Shown piece by piece: positions 16,293-25,143 of a stretch of DNA of 64,000 nucleotides. Positions within the stretch are counted from its first letter, which is position 1; every line of letters begins with the position of its first letter. The DNA is taken from the NCBI RefSeq assembly GCF_013410455.1, contig NZ_JACCFW010000001.1:3240929-3304928 (forward strand), read 5' to 3'. Source of the stretch: Allobranchiibius huperziae. GTDB lineage: Bacteria > Actinomycetota > Actinomycetes > Actinomycetales > Dermatophilaceae. The notes below the pieces were generated by a model. The model was not told the DNA's origin. It searched no databases and saw only the letters and a list, made by a program, of their open reading frames with translations. Position numbers and translations under genes: made by a program.

Positions 16293-16386
16293 GCGCGGGT
16301 TGTCGGCCGTGCGGTCACTTTCCGACGCCGCGTCCAGTACCCAGCGCGGGTTGTAGGCCGTGCGGTCACTTTCCTACGCCGCGTCC
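16293..16386. repeat. Two-copy 43-bp stem-loop repeat with compensatory changes
   Basis: Copies at 16293-16335 and 16344-16386 (51-bp period) are identical except for two positions. GTCGG/CCGAC (16302-16306 with 16322-16326) in copy 1 becomes GTAGG/CCTAC (16353-16357 with 16373-16377) in copy 2, so the stem is preserved. They lie just past the stop of the ankyrin gene, the end of the hut unit, and before the serpin-like gene. Terminator or REP-like roles are possible. Confidence 0.8.
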
Positions 16387-16392
16387 CAGCGC

Positions 16393-16773
16393 TCAGCGCA
16401 GCAGGTCGCCTTGGCCGAAGAGTTCTGCCGTCTGGGCTGCGGACGGGCTGCCGGCGTCGACGTCTGCGCCGGCCTCGAGCAGCACCCACACGATGGTGTC
16501 CTCACCCTTGAAGACGGCGCCGGCCAACGGCGACTGCCCCCGGTCGTTGAGCCGGTTGACGTCGGCTCCGCGCTCGATCAGCGCCTTCACCGCGGAGGCG
16601 TGCCCGTGGTACGCCGCGAGCATCAGCAGCGTGTTTCCCGAGGCGTCGGTGAGGTCCACCGGGACACCCCGGTCGACGTACGCTGCGAGCCGATCGGCGT
16701 CGCCGGTCCGGGCGAAGTCCGCGCAGGCGTGACCGATCTCCACCAGGGCGGGGTCGGGAGAGGCGTCGGTCAC
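16393..16773 (-). CDS. Ankyrin repeat protein
   Basis: A 126-residue protein with about three ankyrin repeats: an N-terminal helical cap, then DASGNTLLMLAAYHGHASAVKALIERGADVN and DRGQSPLAGAVFKGEDTIVWVLLEAGADVDAGSPS. Such proteins mediate protein contacts; the partner is unknown. It begins with GTG 21 bases after hutI and may be read through from the hut operon. TAGCCT ends 7 nt before the GTG, and an iron-box-like sequence covers that -10, so it may have its own metal-sensitive promoter. Confidence 0.87.
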   Translation of the reverse strand: MTDASPDPALVEIGHACADFARTGDADRLAAYVDRGVPVDLTDASGNTLLMLAAYHGHASAVKALIERGADVNRLNDRGQSPLAGAVFKGEDTIVWVLLEAGADVDAGSPSAAQTAELFGQGDLLR

Positions 16774-16792
16774 GAAGGTAAGGCTAACCCGC
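16774..16792. promoter_or_regulatory. Possible DtxR/IdeR-type iron box
   Basis: The 19 bases match the iron-box consensus TTAGGTTAGGCTAACCTAA at 13 positions, including the core AGGTAAGGCTAACC with one mismatch. It overlaps the presumed -10 (TAGCCT on the minus strand) of the ankyrin gene. One site judged by eye can arise by chance. Confidence 0.4.
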
Positions 16793-16794
16793 GC

Positions 16795-17958
16795 TCAGCG
16801 TCCGTCCAGAATCACGTGAGCCAGCGGGACGCCGGGCCGGTAGGGCAGATGTCGATAGCTGGGGGCATCCAGGGCGGTGAGATCGGCCCGGGCACCGACC
16901 CGGAGCACGCCGATGTCGTCCCGACGCAGAGCTGCGGCGCTCCCGGCGGTCGCCGCACGGACGGCCTGCGCGGGCGTCATCCCCATCTCGCGCACCGCGA
17001 GCGCGATGACGAACGGCATGGAGCTGGAATAGCAGGTGCCGGGGTTGCAGTCGGTGGCGAGCGCGACCCGCACGCCGGCGTCGAGCAGCGCACCCCCGTC
17101 GGGGTACGGCGAGCGCGTGGAGAACTCCACACCGGGCAGCAGGGTCGCCACGGTGTCGGAGCCGGCGAGGGCCTCGACATCCTCGCCGGTCAGGTAGGTG
17201 CAGTGGTCGACGCTCGCCGCGCCGACCTCGACGGCGAGGAGCACGCCCGGACCGGGTCCGAGCTGGTTGCCGTGCACCCGCGCGAACAACCCGGCGTCCT
17301 GCCCCGCACGCAGCACCCGCCGCGACTCCTCCTCGGTGAAGGCGTGCGGGCTGTGCGGCTCGCAGAAGACGTCGATCCAGCGGGCGTGCGGCGCGCAGGC
17401 GGCCAGCATGTCGCCCGTCACCAGGTCGAGGTACGCAGCGCGGTCGTCACGCGCGTCGGGCGGGACCACGTGGGCGCCCAGATAGGTGGTCTCGGTGGTG
17501 AACTCCCCCGCGATCCGCAACGCCCGCGCCTCGTCGTGCGCGGTGAGGCCGTAGCCGCTCTTGATCTCCACCGTGGTGGTGCCCTGCGCGCGCATCTCGG
17601 CGACCCGGCGCCCGACCAGGGCCCGCAGCTCGTCGTCGGTCGCCGCGCGGGTCGCCGCCATCGTGAGAGCGATACCGCCCCCGTCGTACGGCGTGCCGGT
17701 CATCCGGGCCTCGAACTCCGCCGAGCGGTCGCCGGCGAAGACGAGGTGGGAGTGGCTGTCGACGAATCCCGGCAGAACGCAGCGGCCTTCGACATCGACG
17801 GACCGATCGGCCGCAGGCGCGGCGGATGCGCTGCCGATCCAGTCGATACGGCCGTCGGTCGCGATCAGCGCGGCGTCGTGGACGATGCCCAGCTCGTCGC
17901 CGCGGGTGCCGTCGACGGTGACGAGCTCGCCGATGTTGGTGACGACGGTGCTGGTCAT
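16795..17958 (-). CDS. hutI: Imidazolonepropionase
   Basis: A 387-residue amidohydrolase that opens 4-imidazolone-5-propionate to N-formimino-L-glutamate, step three of histidine degradation. The metal-binding HxH is in [15 protein letters not shown] (about residues 64-78). EIKSGYGL and the later [18 protein letters not shown] and DHCTYL blocks carry the remaining ligands and substrate residues, with the Asp in [10 protein letters not shown]. Length and motifs are normal. It overlaps hutF by 4 nt. Confidence 0.97.
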   Translation of the reverse strand: MTSTVVTNIGELVTVDGTRGDELGIVHDAALIATDGRIDWIGSASAAPAADRSVDVEGRCVLPGFVDSHSHLVFAGDRSAEFEARMTGTPYDGGGIALTMAATRAATDDELRALVGRRVAEMRAQGTTTVEIKSGYGLTAHDEARALRIAGEFTTETTYLGAHVVPPDARDDRAAYLDLVTGDMLAACAPHARWIDVFCEPHSPHAFTEEESRRVLRAGQDAGLFARVHGNQLGPGPGVLLAVEVGAASVDHCTYLTGEDVEALAGSDTVATLLPGVEFSTRSPYPDGGALLDAGVRVALATDCNPGTCYSSSMPFVIALAVREMGMTPAQAVRAATAGSAAALRRDDIGVLRVGARADLTALDAPSYRHLPYRPGVPLAHVILDGR

Positions 17959-19274
17959 GCGAGTCCCTCCCAGAGCGGGTCGATGGCCTCGGCGAGGAGG
18001 GTTCCGACGTCACCCAGCACGTGCCGGCCGCCTTCGACGACCATCTCCCCGTCGCGGATGACGGTGTGCACGTCGGCTGCCGTGGCCGAGTAGACGATCT
18101 GCGCAGGATCCGAACCGGCCGTACGCGCCGAGTCCGTCGCCGCGGCAACGAGATCGGCTCGCATTCCCCGCGCGAGCGCACCCGCGTCGGGCCACGCCAG
18201 ACTCCCGTGGGCGACGAGGGCCTGGTGCAGTCCCGTCAGAGTGAAACGGCCGCGTTCGTGGGACATCAGGCGCTCGTGCATCTCCAGCGCCCGCACCTCC
18301 TCGAAGAGATCGATCACCGCGTGCTGATCGCTGCCCAGGCTGAGCGGCGCCCCAGCGTCACTGAGTCTGCGGGCCGGGCCGATGCCGTCGGCCAGGTCGC
18401 GTTCTGTGGTGGGGCAGAAGCACGCTGTGGTCTTCGCCTCCCCCAGCAGGGCGATGTCGTCCTGGGTCAGATGGGTGGCGTGCACGGCGGTCGTACGTGC
18501 CGTCAGAGCGCCGCCATCGTGCAGCAACCGGGTCGGCGTCACGCCGTAATACCGCACGCACGTGTCGTTCTCGGCACGTTGCTCGGAAAGATGCGCGTGC
18601 AGCGGCCGGTCACCGGTGGCGGCCACCACGGTCGGGATGGCCTCGCTGGGCACGGCCCGTACGGAGTGGATGGCAGACCCGATCCGGGTGTTGTCGTCCT
18701 CGCGCAACGCCCGCATGCGGTCGGCCCAGGCCTCGACGTCCCCGTCGCCGAAGCGCAGTTGCTCGGGGTTCAGCGGCTCGTGTCCGTCGTCGGTCAATCC
18801 ACCGGCGAGGTAGCACGTGTCGAGCAGCGTGAGGCGGACGCCGGCGTCGCGGGCGGCCTGCCGCAACGCCTCACCCATCGCGTTGGGGTCGTCGTAGGGG
18901 CGACCGCCCGGCGCGTGGTGCAGGTAGTGGAACTCCCCCACGCTCGTGATTCCGGCAAGTGCCATCTCGGCGTACGTCGCTCGCGCCAGCCGGAGGTAGC
19001 TGTCCGGATCCAGTTGCGCCGCAACGTCGTACATGCCGTCACGCCAGGTCCAGAAGGTCCCGCCACCGGTGTGGGTGCGCCCTCGCAACGCGCGGTGGAA
19101 CGCGTGGCTGTGGCAGTTCGCGAGACCCGGCAGCACCACACCGGGCAGCCGGTGAGCGTCGCCCTGTGGCTGACCCGGCAACACCGCGGTGAAGCGGCCG
19201 TCGTCGATGTCGAAGCGGACGTCGGCGGCCAGCCCGGTCGGCAGCAGCGCGTGCGCCGCCCAGTAGGCGATCAT
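17955..19274 (-). CDS. hutF: Formimidoylglutamate deiminase
   Basis: A 439-residue metal-dependent deaminase converting N-formimino-L-glutamate to N-formyl-L-glutamate and ammonia. The HxH metal motif is in [19 protein letters not shown] (about residues 52-70). [17 protein letters not shown] and [14 protein letters not shown] supply the later His and Asp ligands. The family includes 8-oxoguanine and S-adenosylhomocysteine deaminases, but the position between hutI and the M20 hydrolase gene decides for HutF. It overlaps both neighbours by 4 nt (ATGA-type). Confidence 0.95.
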   Translation of the reverse strand: MIAYWAAHALLPTGLAADVRFDIDDGRFTAVLPGQPQGDAHRLPGVVLPGLANCHSHAFHRALRGRTHTGGGTFWTWRDGMYDVAAQLDPDSYLRLARATYAEMALAGITSVGEFHYLHHAPGGRPYDDPNAMGEALRQAARDAGVRLTLLDTCYLAGGLTDDGHEPLNPEQLRFGDGDVEAWADRMRALREDDNTRIGSAIHSVRAVPSEAIPTVVAATGDRPLHAHLSEQRAENDTCVRYYGVTPTRLLHDGGALTARTTAVHATHLTQDDIALLGEAKTTACFCPTTERDLADGIGPARRLSDAGAPLSLGSDQHAVIDLFEEVRALEMHERLMSHERGRFTLTGLHQALVAHGSLAWPDAGALARGMRADLVAAATDSARTAGSDPAQIVYSATAADVHTVIRDGEMVVEGGRHVLGDVGTLLAEAIDPLWEGLA

Positions 19275-20479
19275 CCGGCCAGGTCCTGCAGGACGGCGGT
19301 GAGGGCGCGTACGCCGACGTGACAGTCGGCCTGTTCGGCGAACTCCTCCGGCGAGTGCGAGACGCCGGTGGGGTTGCGGACGAAGAGCATCGCGGTGCTG
19401 ACGCCCGCATTGGAGAGGATGCCCGCGTCATGTCCGGCGCCCGTGCCGAGCATGGGCACGTCACCGAGGATGTTGTGCAGCCGACCCGCCAACGACGTGT
19501 CGAACGCCGTGGTGGGCGTCCACGACTCGCGGCTCACGTCGGCAGCGGCTCGCTCCGACAGCTCCTCGACCATCGCCAGGACGGCCGCCTCGTCGGCACC
19601 GCGGGCGTCGAGCCAGGCCGTCACGTGCGAGGGGATGGCGTTGACTCCGTTGGGTTCGACCTGCAGCTTGCCGATCGTCGCGACGCAGCCGTGCTTCTCG
19701 GCCAGGCCCCGCGCCTCGGCAACGGCCGTCGCGCACGCGAGCATCGCGTCGTGCCGGTCCTCCAGACGGGTCGTACCCGCGTGGTTGGCGATGCCCGCGA
19801 AGTCGAGCCGCCAGCGACCGTGCGGCCAGATGTCGGTGCCGATCGCCACGGCTGCGTGGTCCTGGTCGTAACGGTCGGCGTCGGCCATCGCCCGGCCCTG
19901 CTCGACGTGCAGCTCCACGAAGCTGCCGATCCGGCGTACGGCGTCCTCGTCCCTGCCGATCGAGGCGGGTCGTCCGGCCCGCTTCAGCGCCTCCCCCATG
20001 GTGACCCCGTCGGCGTCGGTGAGGCGGAGCGCCCGGTCGGCATCGAGCTCGCCGGTGATGACCCGGGACCCGGCGCAGGCAACCCCGAAGCGGGCGCCCT
20101 CCTCGTCGCCGAAGTTGACGACCCCGATCGGACGACTGGGTTGGAAGCCGCTGTCCCGTAACGCATCCACCGCAGCGAGGGCGCTGACGACACCGAGCGG
20201 GCCGTCGTACGCGCCGCCGTCCGGCACGGAGTCCAGGTGAGAGCCTGCGACGACCCCCGGTGTGGCGTCGGGATCGCCCCACCACGCCCACTGGTTGCCC
20301 ATCCGGTCCTCGACCAGGTCCAGTCCGCGCGCCGTGCACTCGCCCGCGAACCACTCGCGCAGGGTGTGGTCCTCACGGGTCCACGCGAACCGCCGGTATC
20401 CGCCGGAGGAGACCCGGCCGACCGGCTGCAGGTCGGCCCACATCCGGTCGAAACCGGCGTACGACGCGTCGGTCGGCAC
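19271..20479 (-). CDS. M20 amidohydrolase of the hut operon, probable formylglutamate hydrolase
   Basis: A 402-residue M20-family zinc hydrolase of the allantoate amidohydrolase/N-carbamoyl-amino-acid hydrolase type. Metal and catalytic blocks are GSHLDSVPDGGAYDGPLG, NFGDEEGARFG, FVELHVEQG (about residue 167) and TGAGHDAGIL. The IANHAGTT segment marks the dimerisation domain. HutF produces N-formylglutamate and no HutG-like deformylase is encoded here, so this enzyme probably releases formate and glutamate as the last step. Allantoate use cannot be excluded from sequence alone. Confidence 0.85.
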   Translation of the reverse strand: MPTDASYAGFDRMWADLQPVGRVSSGGYRRFAWTREDHTLREWFAGECTARGLDLVEDRMGNQWAWWGDPDATPGVVAGSHLDSVPDGGAYDGPLGVVSALAAVDALRDSGFQPSRPIGVVNFGDEEGARFGVACAGSRVITGELDADRALRLTDADGVTMGEALKRAGRPASIGRDEDAVRRIGSFVELHVEQGRAMADADRYDQDHAAVAIGTDIWPHGRWRLDFAGIANHAGTTRLEDRHDAMLACATAVAEARGLAEKHGCVATIGKLQVEPNGVNAIPSHVTAWLDARGADEAAVLAMVEELSERAAADVSRESWTPTTAFDTSLAGRLHNILGDVPMLGTGAGHDAGILSNAGVSTAMLFVRNPTGVSHSPEEFAEQADCHVGVRALTAVLQDLAG

Positions 20480-20482
20480 CGC

Positions 20483-22138
20483 TCAGCCCTCGCGCATCGG
20501 CACGCGCACGCCGCGGGCCTGCGCGACCTCTTCCGCTCGGCCGTAGCCCGCATCGACGTGCCGGATGACGCCCATGCCCGGGTCGTTGGTCAGCACCCGG
20601 CGCAGCTTCTCGGCAGCCAGCGCGGTGCCGTCGGCGACGGTCACCTGACCGGCGTGCTGCGAACGGCCGATCCCGACGCCGCCACCGTGGTGGATGGACA
20701 CCCAGCTGGCACCGGACGCGGTGTTGACCATCGCGTTGAGCAGCGGCCAGTCGGCGATCGCGTCGGATCCGTCTGCCATCGCTTCGGTTTCGCGATAGGG
20801 CGACGCGACCGAGCCGCAGTCGAGGTGGTCGCGACCGATGACGATCGGCGCAGACACCTCACCACTGGCGACGAGGTCGTTGATGGCGAGGCCCGCCTTG
20901 TCGCGCTCGCCGTACCCCAGCCAGCAGATCCGCGCGGGCAGCCCCTGGAAGGCGATCTTCTCCTTCGCGCCGCGCATCCACTTCTGCAGGCGGTCGTTGT
21001 CGGGGAAGAGGTCCATCACGGCCTTGTCGGTCGCGTAGATGTCCTTCGGGTCGCCGCTGAGCGCGACCCAGCGGAACGGGCCCTTGCCCTCGCAGAACAG
21101 CGGCCGGATGTACGCCGGCACGAAACCCGGGAACTCGAACGCCCGGTCGTACCCGCCGAGTCGGGCCTCGTCGCGGATCGAGTTGCCGTAGTCGAAGACC
21201 TCGGCGCCCGCGTCCTGGAACTCCACCATGGCCTTGACCTGGCGCGCCATCGACGCGCGGGCTCGGTCGGTGAAGTCCTCGGGCTTCTTGTCGGCGTAGT
21301 CGTGCCAGTCGCCGAGTTCGACGTCGTCCGGGAGGTAGGAGAGCGGGTCGTGAGCGCTCGTCTGGTCGGTGACGATGTCGATCTCCACTCCGCGACGGAG
21401 CAGCTCAGGGAAGACCACAGCCGCGTTGCCCACCACGCCCACGGAGTACGCACGGCGGGCTCGCTTAGCGGCCAACGCCTTCGCGACCGCGTCGTCGAGG
21501 TCGTCGGCGACCTCGTCGAGGTAGCGGTGATCCACGCGGCGTCGCAGCCGCGTCTCGTCGACGTCGACGATCAGACACACACCGTCGTTCAATGTGACAG
21601 CCAGTGGTTGAGCGCCACCCATCCCACCGCAGCCACCGGTCAAGGTGAGCGTGCCCGCCAGGGTGCCGCCGAAACGCTTCTCGGCCACCGCCGCGAAGGT
21701 CTCGTAGGTGCCCTGGACGATGCCCTGGGTGCCGATGTAGATCCAGGATCCCGCGGTCATCTGCCCGTACATCGTGAGGCCGAGGTGCTCCAGGCGACGG
21801 AACTCCGGCCAGGTCGCCCAGTCGGGGACGAGGTTGGAGTTGGCGATGAGCACGCGCGGCGCCCACTCGTGGGTCTGCATGACCCCGACCGGTCGGCCGG
21901 ACTGCACGAGCATGGTCTCGTCCTCGCGCAGTGTCTGCAGGGTGCGCACGATGGCGTCGAAGGACCGCCAGTCGCGGGCGGCGCGGCCGGTGCCGCCGTA
22001 GACGACCAGGTCGTCGGGGCGTTCGGCGACCTCCGGGTCGAGGTTGTTCATCAGCATCCGCATGGGTGCCTCGGTCGACCAGGACCGTGCGGAGAGAGTC
22101 GTGCCGCGAGGTGCGCGGACCGGGCGTGCGCCTTCCAT
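20483..22138 (-). CDS. hutU: Urocanate hydratase
   Basis: A 551-residue NAD-dependent lyase that converts urocanate to 4-imidazolone-5-propionate. Typical blocks are [35 protein letters not shown] (about residues 140-160, NAD-binding), [13 protein letters not shown] and the C-terminal [21 protein letters not shown]. Two ATG codons are adjacent (22141 and 22138); GGAGG sits 5 nt from the second, so that is taken. The length equals the family norm. The next gene begins 3 bases after its stop. Confidence 0.97.
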   Translation of the reverse strand: MEGARPVRAPRGTTLSARSWSTEAPMRMLMNNLDPEVAERPDDLVVYGGTGRAARDWRSFDAIVRTLQTLREDETMLVQSGRPVGVMQTHEWAPRVLIANSNLVPDWATWPEFRRLEHLGLTMYGQMTAGSWIYIGTQGIVQGTYETFAAVAEKRFGGTLAGTLTLTGGCGGMGGAQPLAVTLNDGVCLIVDVDETRLRRRVDHRYLDEVADDLDDAVAKALAAKRARRAYSVGVVGNAAVVFPELLRRGVEIDIVTDQTSAHDPLSYLPDDVELGDWHDYADKKPEDFTDRARASMARQVKAMVEFQDAGAEVFDYGNSIRDEARLGGYDRAFEFPGFVPAYIRPLFCEGKGPFRWVALSGDPKDIYATDKAVMDLFPDNDRLQKWMRGAKEKIAFQGLPARICWLGYGERDKAGLAINDLVASGEVSAPIVIGRDHLDCGSVASPYRETEAMADGSDAIADWPLLNAMVNTASGASWVSIHHGGGVGIGRSQHAGQVTVADGTALAAEKLRRVLTNDPGMGVIRHVDAGYGRAEEVAQARGVRVPMREG

Positions 22139-22190
22139 CATTTCCTCCGTGCCGTGTGGATGTACCTCATGGTTGTTGCTTCGTGGGGTG

Positions 22191-23750
22191 TCACGCGAGT
22201 CTCCCGACGACGCCCTCAGCGTGCCGCACCGCGTCGCCGGAGCCCACCAGCTGCACCGCGGCCTCGATGTCGGGGGCGAGGAAACGGTCGGGACCGGGCC
22301 CGGGCAACGCGCGAACGACGGCCGCCGTACCGGGCGAGGATGTGAGAGGTGCACGCAGCGCGATTCCCCGTGCGGCCGTGAGCATCTCGATGGCGAGCAC
22401 CCGGGTGAGGCCGTCGAGCGAGCGCCGCAGCTTGCGGCCCGCGGACCACCCCATCGACACGTGGTCCTCCTGCATCGCGCTCGACGGGATCGAGTCGACG
22501 CTGGCCGGTGACGCGAGCCGTTTCAGCTCGGAGACGATCGCCGCCTGGGTGTACTGGGCGATCATGTAACCCGAGTCCACGCCGGGGTCGTCGGCGAGGA
22601 ACGCGTGCAGGCCGGCGTTGCGCGCCGGGTCCAGGAAGCGGTCGGTGCGCCGTTCGCTCATCGACGCGACGTCGGCGATCACGATCGCGAGGAAGTCGAG
22701 CACGTAGGCGACCGGTGCGCCGTGGAAGTTGCCGTTGGACTCCACCCGGCCGTCGATCGTCACGACCGGGTTGTCGACGGCAGCGGCGAGCTCACGGGAG
22801 GCGATCAGCTCGGCGTGCGCCAGGGTGTCGCGCGCAGCCCCGGCCACCTGCGGTGCGCAGCGCAGCGAGTACGCGTCCTGGACCCTCGTGCACGCCGCCG
22901 GGTCGCGGTGGCTCTCGCGGATCTCGCTGTCGGCGAGCACGATCCGCAGGTTCGCGGCGCTGAGCTCCTGCCCGGTGTGGGGACGGAGCGCGTGCAGGTC
23001 GGCGGCGAAGACGTCGTCGGTGCCGAGCAGCCCCTCGACGCTCATCGCGGCGGAGATGTCGACGGTGGTGAGCAGGAGGCGCAGGTCGACGATCGCCATG
23101 CACAGCATCCCGAGCATCCCGTCGGTGCCGTTGATGAGCGCCAACCCCTCCTTCTCCTGCAGCTCGACCGGATCGATGCCGGCCTCGGCGAGCGCCTCGC
23201 CGGCGTCCTTGACGTTGCCGGCGGCATCGCGCACCGGACCCTCGCCCATCAGGGCGAGCGCGCAGTGCGCCAGGGGCGCGAGGTCACCGGAGCAGCCGAG
23301 GGAGCCGTACTCGTGCACGACCGGAGTGATCCCGGCGTTCAGCATCGCGACGTACGCCGTCAGCGTCTCCTCGCGGATGCCGGTGCGGCCCGTGGCGAGT
23401 GTGGAGATGCGCAGCAGCATCGTGGCGCGCACGACCTCACGCTCGACCTCGGGCCCGGATCCCGCCGCATGTGAGCGGATCAGGCTGCGCTGCAACTGTC
23501 TGCGCTGCTCCAGCGGGATGTGCTTGGTCGCCAGCGCGCCGAAACCGGTGGAGATGCCGTAGTGCGGGATGGTGTCGTCGGCCAGCCGGTCGATGATGGA
23601 TCGGCTGGCGCGCACCTCGGCGAGCGACTCCTCGCTGAGGCGGATGGCCGCGCCCCCTCGCGCCACGTCGACGACCTGCTCGATGGTGAGCGGACCGATG
23701 CCGACCTCCACCACGTTCTGGGTGTCCTGCTCGACTGCGGTGTCCGTCAT
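22191..23750 (-). CDS. hutH: Histidine ammonia-lyase
   Basis: A 519-residue lyase that deaminates histidine to urocanate, opening the hut operon. The segment forming the MIO cofactor reads [14 protein letters not shown], with Cys153-Ser154-Gly155 in place of the usual Ala-Ser-Gly. The fold blocks [11 protein letters not shown] near residue 64 and QEDHVSMG in the C-terminal half are intact, so the enzyme should be active. A Cys variant is, as far as I recall, found in other actinobacterial HutH, but this was not checked. An 18-bp palindrome lies 55 bases upstream. Confidence 0.96.
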   Translation of the reverse strand: MTDTAVEQDTQNVVEVGIGPLTIEQVVDVARGGAAIRLSEESLAEVRASRSIIDRLADDTIPHYGISTGFGALATKHIPLEQRRQLQRSLIRSHAAGSGPEVEREVVRATMLLRISTLATGRTGIREETLTAYVAMLNAGITPVVHEYGSLGCSGDLAPLAHCALALMGEGPVRDAAGNVKDAGEALAEAGIDPVELQEKEGLALINGTDGMLGMLCMAIVDLRLLLTTVDISAAMSVEGLLGTDDVFAADLHALRPHTGQELSAANLRIVLADSEIRESHRDPAACTRVQDAYSLRCAPQVAGAARDTLAHAELIASRELAAAVDNPVVTIDGRVESNGNFHGAPVAYVLDFLAIVIADVASMSERRTDRFLDPARNAGLHAFLADDPGVDSGYMIAQYTQAAIVSELKRLASPASVDSIPSSAMQEDHVSMGWSAGRKLRRSLDGLTRVLAIEMLTAARGIALRAPLTSSPGTAAVVRALPGPGPDRFLAPDIEAAVQLVGSGDAVRHAEGVVGRLA

Positions 23751-23800
23751 GCCCCCATTGCACCGCGCTCGCGGTGGTGAGCACTACGACCGGAGGGCAT

Positions 23801-23866
23801 ATGGTGTCTCGGATCCGAGACATAGCCGTCGACACCCGCCGCCTGAGAGGCCCCCCGCGACCGTGA
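23801..23866 (+). CDS. Possible 21-codon leader ORF coupled to the IclR gene
   Basis: An ATG 4 nt after GGAGG opens a short frame (MVSRIRDIAV, then an Arg/Pro-rich end). Its TGA overlaps the GTG start of the iclR-type gene as GTGA, the geometry of translational coupling. The regulator's GTG has only a distant GAGAGG of its own. The frame contains no His codon, so histidine attenuation is not indicated, and it overlaps the palindromic operator. It may be chance. Confidence 0.4.
   Translation: MVSRIRDIAVDTRRLRGPPRP
23805..23822. promoter_or_regulatory. 18-bp palindrome, candidate hut operator
   Basis: TGTCTCGGATCCGAGACA is a perfect 18-bp palindrome without spacer in the divergent region between hutH and the IclR-type regulator. 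IclR proteins bind such palindromes near divergent promoters, so this is the likely hut control site. It has no match to an element elsewhere in the window that I noticed. Confidence 0.75.
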
Positions 23867-24630
23867 CCGCCGACAACGCACTGGCAGCCGGGCAGGTGCT
23901 GGCGATCCTGCAGGCGATGGCGGGGCATGCGGAGCCGGTGCCCGCGGCCACGATCGCGCGCGAGGTCGGCCTCCCCCGCTCCACGACGTACCACCTGCTC
24001 GCCACTCTTCGCCAGCGCGGTTTCGTCACGCATCTGAGTGAGGAGAAACGCTGGGGGCTCGGCGTTTCGGCGTTCGAGCTGGGGTCGGCCTACAACCGGC
24101 AGGCGCCGTTGCAGCGCATCGCCCGCGTGGCGCTCACCCGCCTGGTCGACACCACGACGCACACGGCGCACCTCGTGGTGCTGCACGGTCGTGACGTGCT
24201 CTACGTCATCGAGGAGCGCGCTCCTGGCCGTCCTTCGCTGGTGACCGATGTGGGCGTGCGGCTGCCCGCCCAGTTGACGGCCTCGGGGCTGGCCATGCTG
24301 GCCGCTCTCCCGGCGGCCCAGGTACGCGCTCTCTACCCCGACCGTGCGGCGTTCGTGCAGCGAGCGGCACGCGGGGCGACGTCACTGACGGCGTTGCGCT
24401 CGGAGCTCGCCCAGGTGCGGCAGCGCGGCTACGCGGTCGAGAAGGACTCGGTGACCAGGGGGTTCGCCTCCGTCGCGGCCGCCGTGCTCGACCACAACGC
24501 GCACCCCGTCGCCGGAGTCGCCGTCACCTATCCGCACGACAGCCTCGCCGGCGAGACGGTCGACGGGCTGGCGGCATCGACGGTACGAGCAGCAGCAGAT
24601 CTGTCCCACCGCCTCGGCCACCGCCCCTGA
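23863..24630 (+). CDS. IclR family regulator, probable hut regulator
   Basis: A 255-residue IclR protein. The winged helix is at residues 5-62 (QVLAILQAMAGHAEPVPAATIAREVGLPRSTTYHLLATLRQRGFV). The effector domain follows (LVDTTTHTAHLVVLHGRDVLYVIEE, GLAMLAALPAAQV, YAVEKDSVTRGFASVAAAVLD). Its divergence from hutH and the palindrome between them indicate that it senses histidine or urocanate and controls the operon. The GTG at 23863 was chosen because it begins just before the conserved N-terminal helix; in-frame ATG at 23749 would overlap hutH and add an unlikely tail. Confidence 0.9.
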   Translation: MTADNALAAGQVLAILQAMAGHAEPVPAATIAREVGLPRSTTYHLLATLRQRGFVTHLSEEKRWGLGVSAFELGSAYNRQAPLQRIARVALTRLVDTTTHTAHLVVLHGRDVLYVIEERAPGRPSLVTDVGVRLPAQLTASGLAMLAALPAAQVRALYPDRAAFVQRAARGATSLTALRSELAQVRQRGYAVEKDSVTRGFASVAAAVLDHNAHPVAGVAVTYPHDSLAGETVDGLAASTVRAAADLSHRLGHRP

Positions 24631-24638
24631 CCCTCCCC

Positions 24639-24710
24639 TCGAGTGGCATACACATGTTTCGAGTGGCGCACTCATACCTACGCCGCTCGACGGGTATGTA
24701 TGCCACTCGA
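24639..24710. terminator. Large nested hairpin between convergent genes
   Basis: TCGAGTGGCATACA (24639-24652) and its exact complement (24697-24710) frame a 44-nt interior that repeats CGAGTGGC and holds a further CATACC/GGTATG pair. It sits between the iclR-type stop (24630) and the DUF427 stop (24719). A bidirectional terminator is likely, but the long symmetric structure could also be a REP-like element. Confidence 0.65.
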
Positions 24711-24718
24711 CGGCCTGC

Positions 24719-25087
24719 TCAGTCCTCGACCGTGAGCTCCACCTTGTCGGGGTAGAAGGCCATGTGCCCCTCGATCGCGGCGACTGCGTCGTGCGGGTGC
24801 TCGTAGACCCAGATCGCGTCGTGCACCGTGCCGGTGTCGGTCTCGATGTCGCGGTAGGTCGCATCCCCCTTGTACGGGCAGTGGCTGGTGGTCTCGCTCG
24901 CGCGCAGCAACAGCGGGTCCACGTCGCTGGGCGGCAGGTAGTAGGCCGCCGGGTAGGTCGACTCCTGCAGCACGAGGGCCGACCGGGTGTCTGCCACCAC
25001 GGTGTCCCCTACGCGGACGACGACGTGGCGGGTGGTCGGTTCGACGGTGATGGGGTGGTCCGGGCCGGGGATCAGGACATCGGGCAT
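24719..25087 (-). CDS. DUF427 domain protein
   Basis: A 122-residue protein with the DUF427 signature: HPITVEPTTRHVVVRVGDTVVADT, LVLQESTYPAAYYLP and TTSHCPYKGDATYRDI, with a compact beta fold. The Cys-Pro-Tyr-Lys-Gly block is conserved in the family, whose biochemical role is unsettled. AGGGAG 6 nt before the ATG supports the start. It lies downstream of the SRPBCC gene on the same strand with a 56-bp gap. Confidence 0.9.
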   Translation of the reverse strand: MPDVLIPGPDHPITVEPTTRHVVVRVGDTVVADTRSALVLQESTYPAAYYLPPSDVDPLLLRASETTSHCPYKGDATYRDIETDTGTVHDAIWVYEHPHDAVAAIEGHMAFYPDKVELTVED

Positions 25088-25143
25088 GGCGCGCTCCCTC
25101 TCATGAGAACTGCTGACACCGTCGACGCTAGACCCGTCCCGTG

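Noticed and set aside
22142-22354. N-terminal extension of hutU from position 22354
   Set aside because: The added residues overlap hutH and are Arg/Pro-rich; GGAGG before the ATG at 22138 and the family length support the shorter protein.
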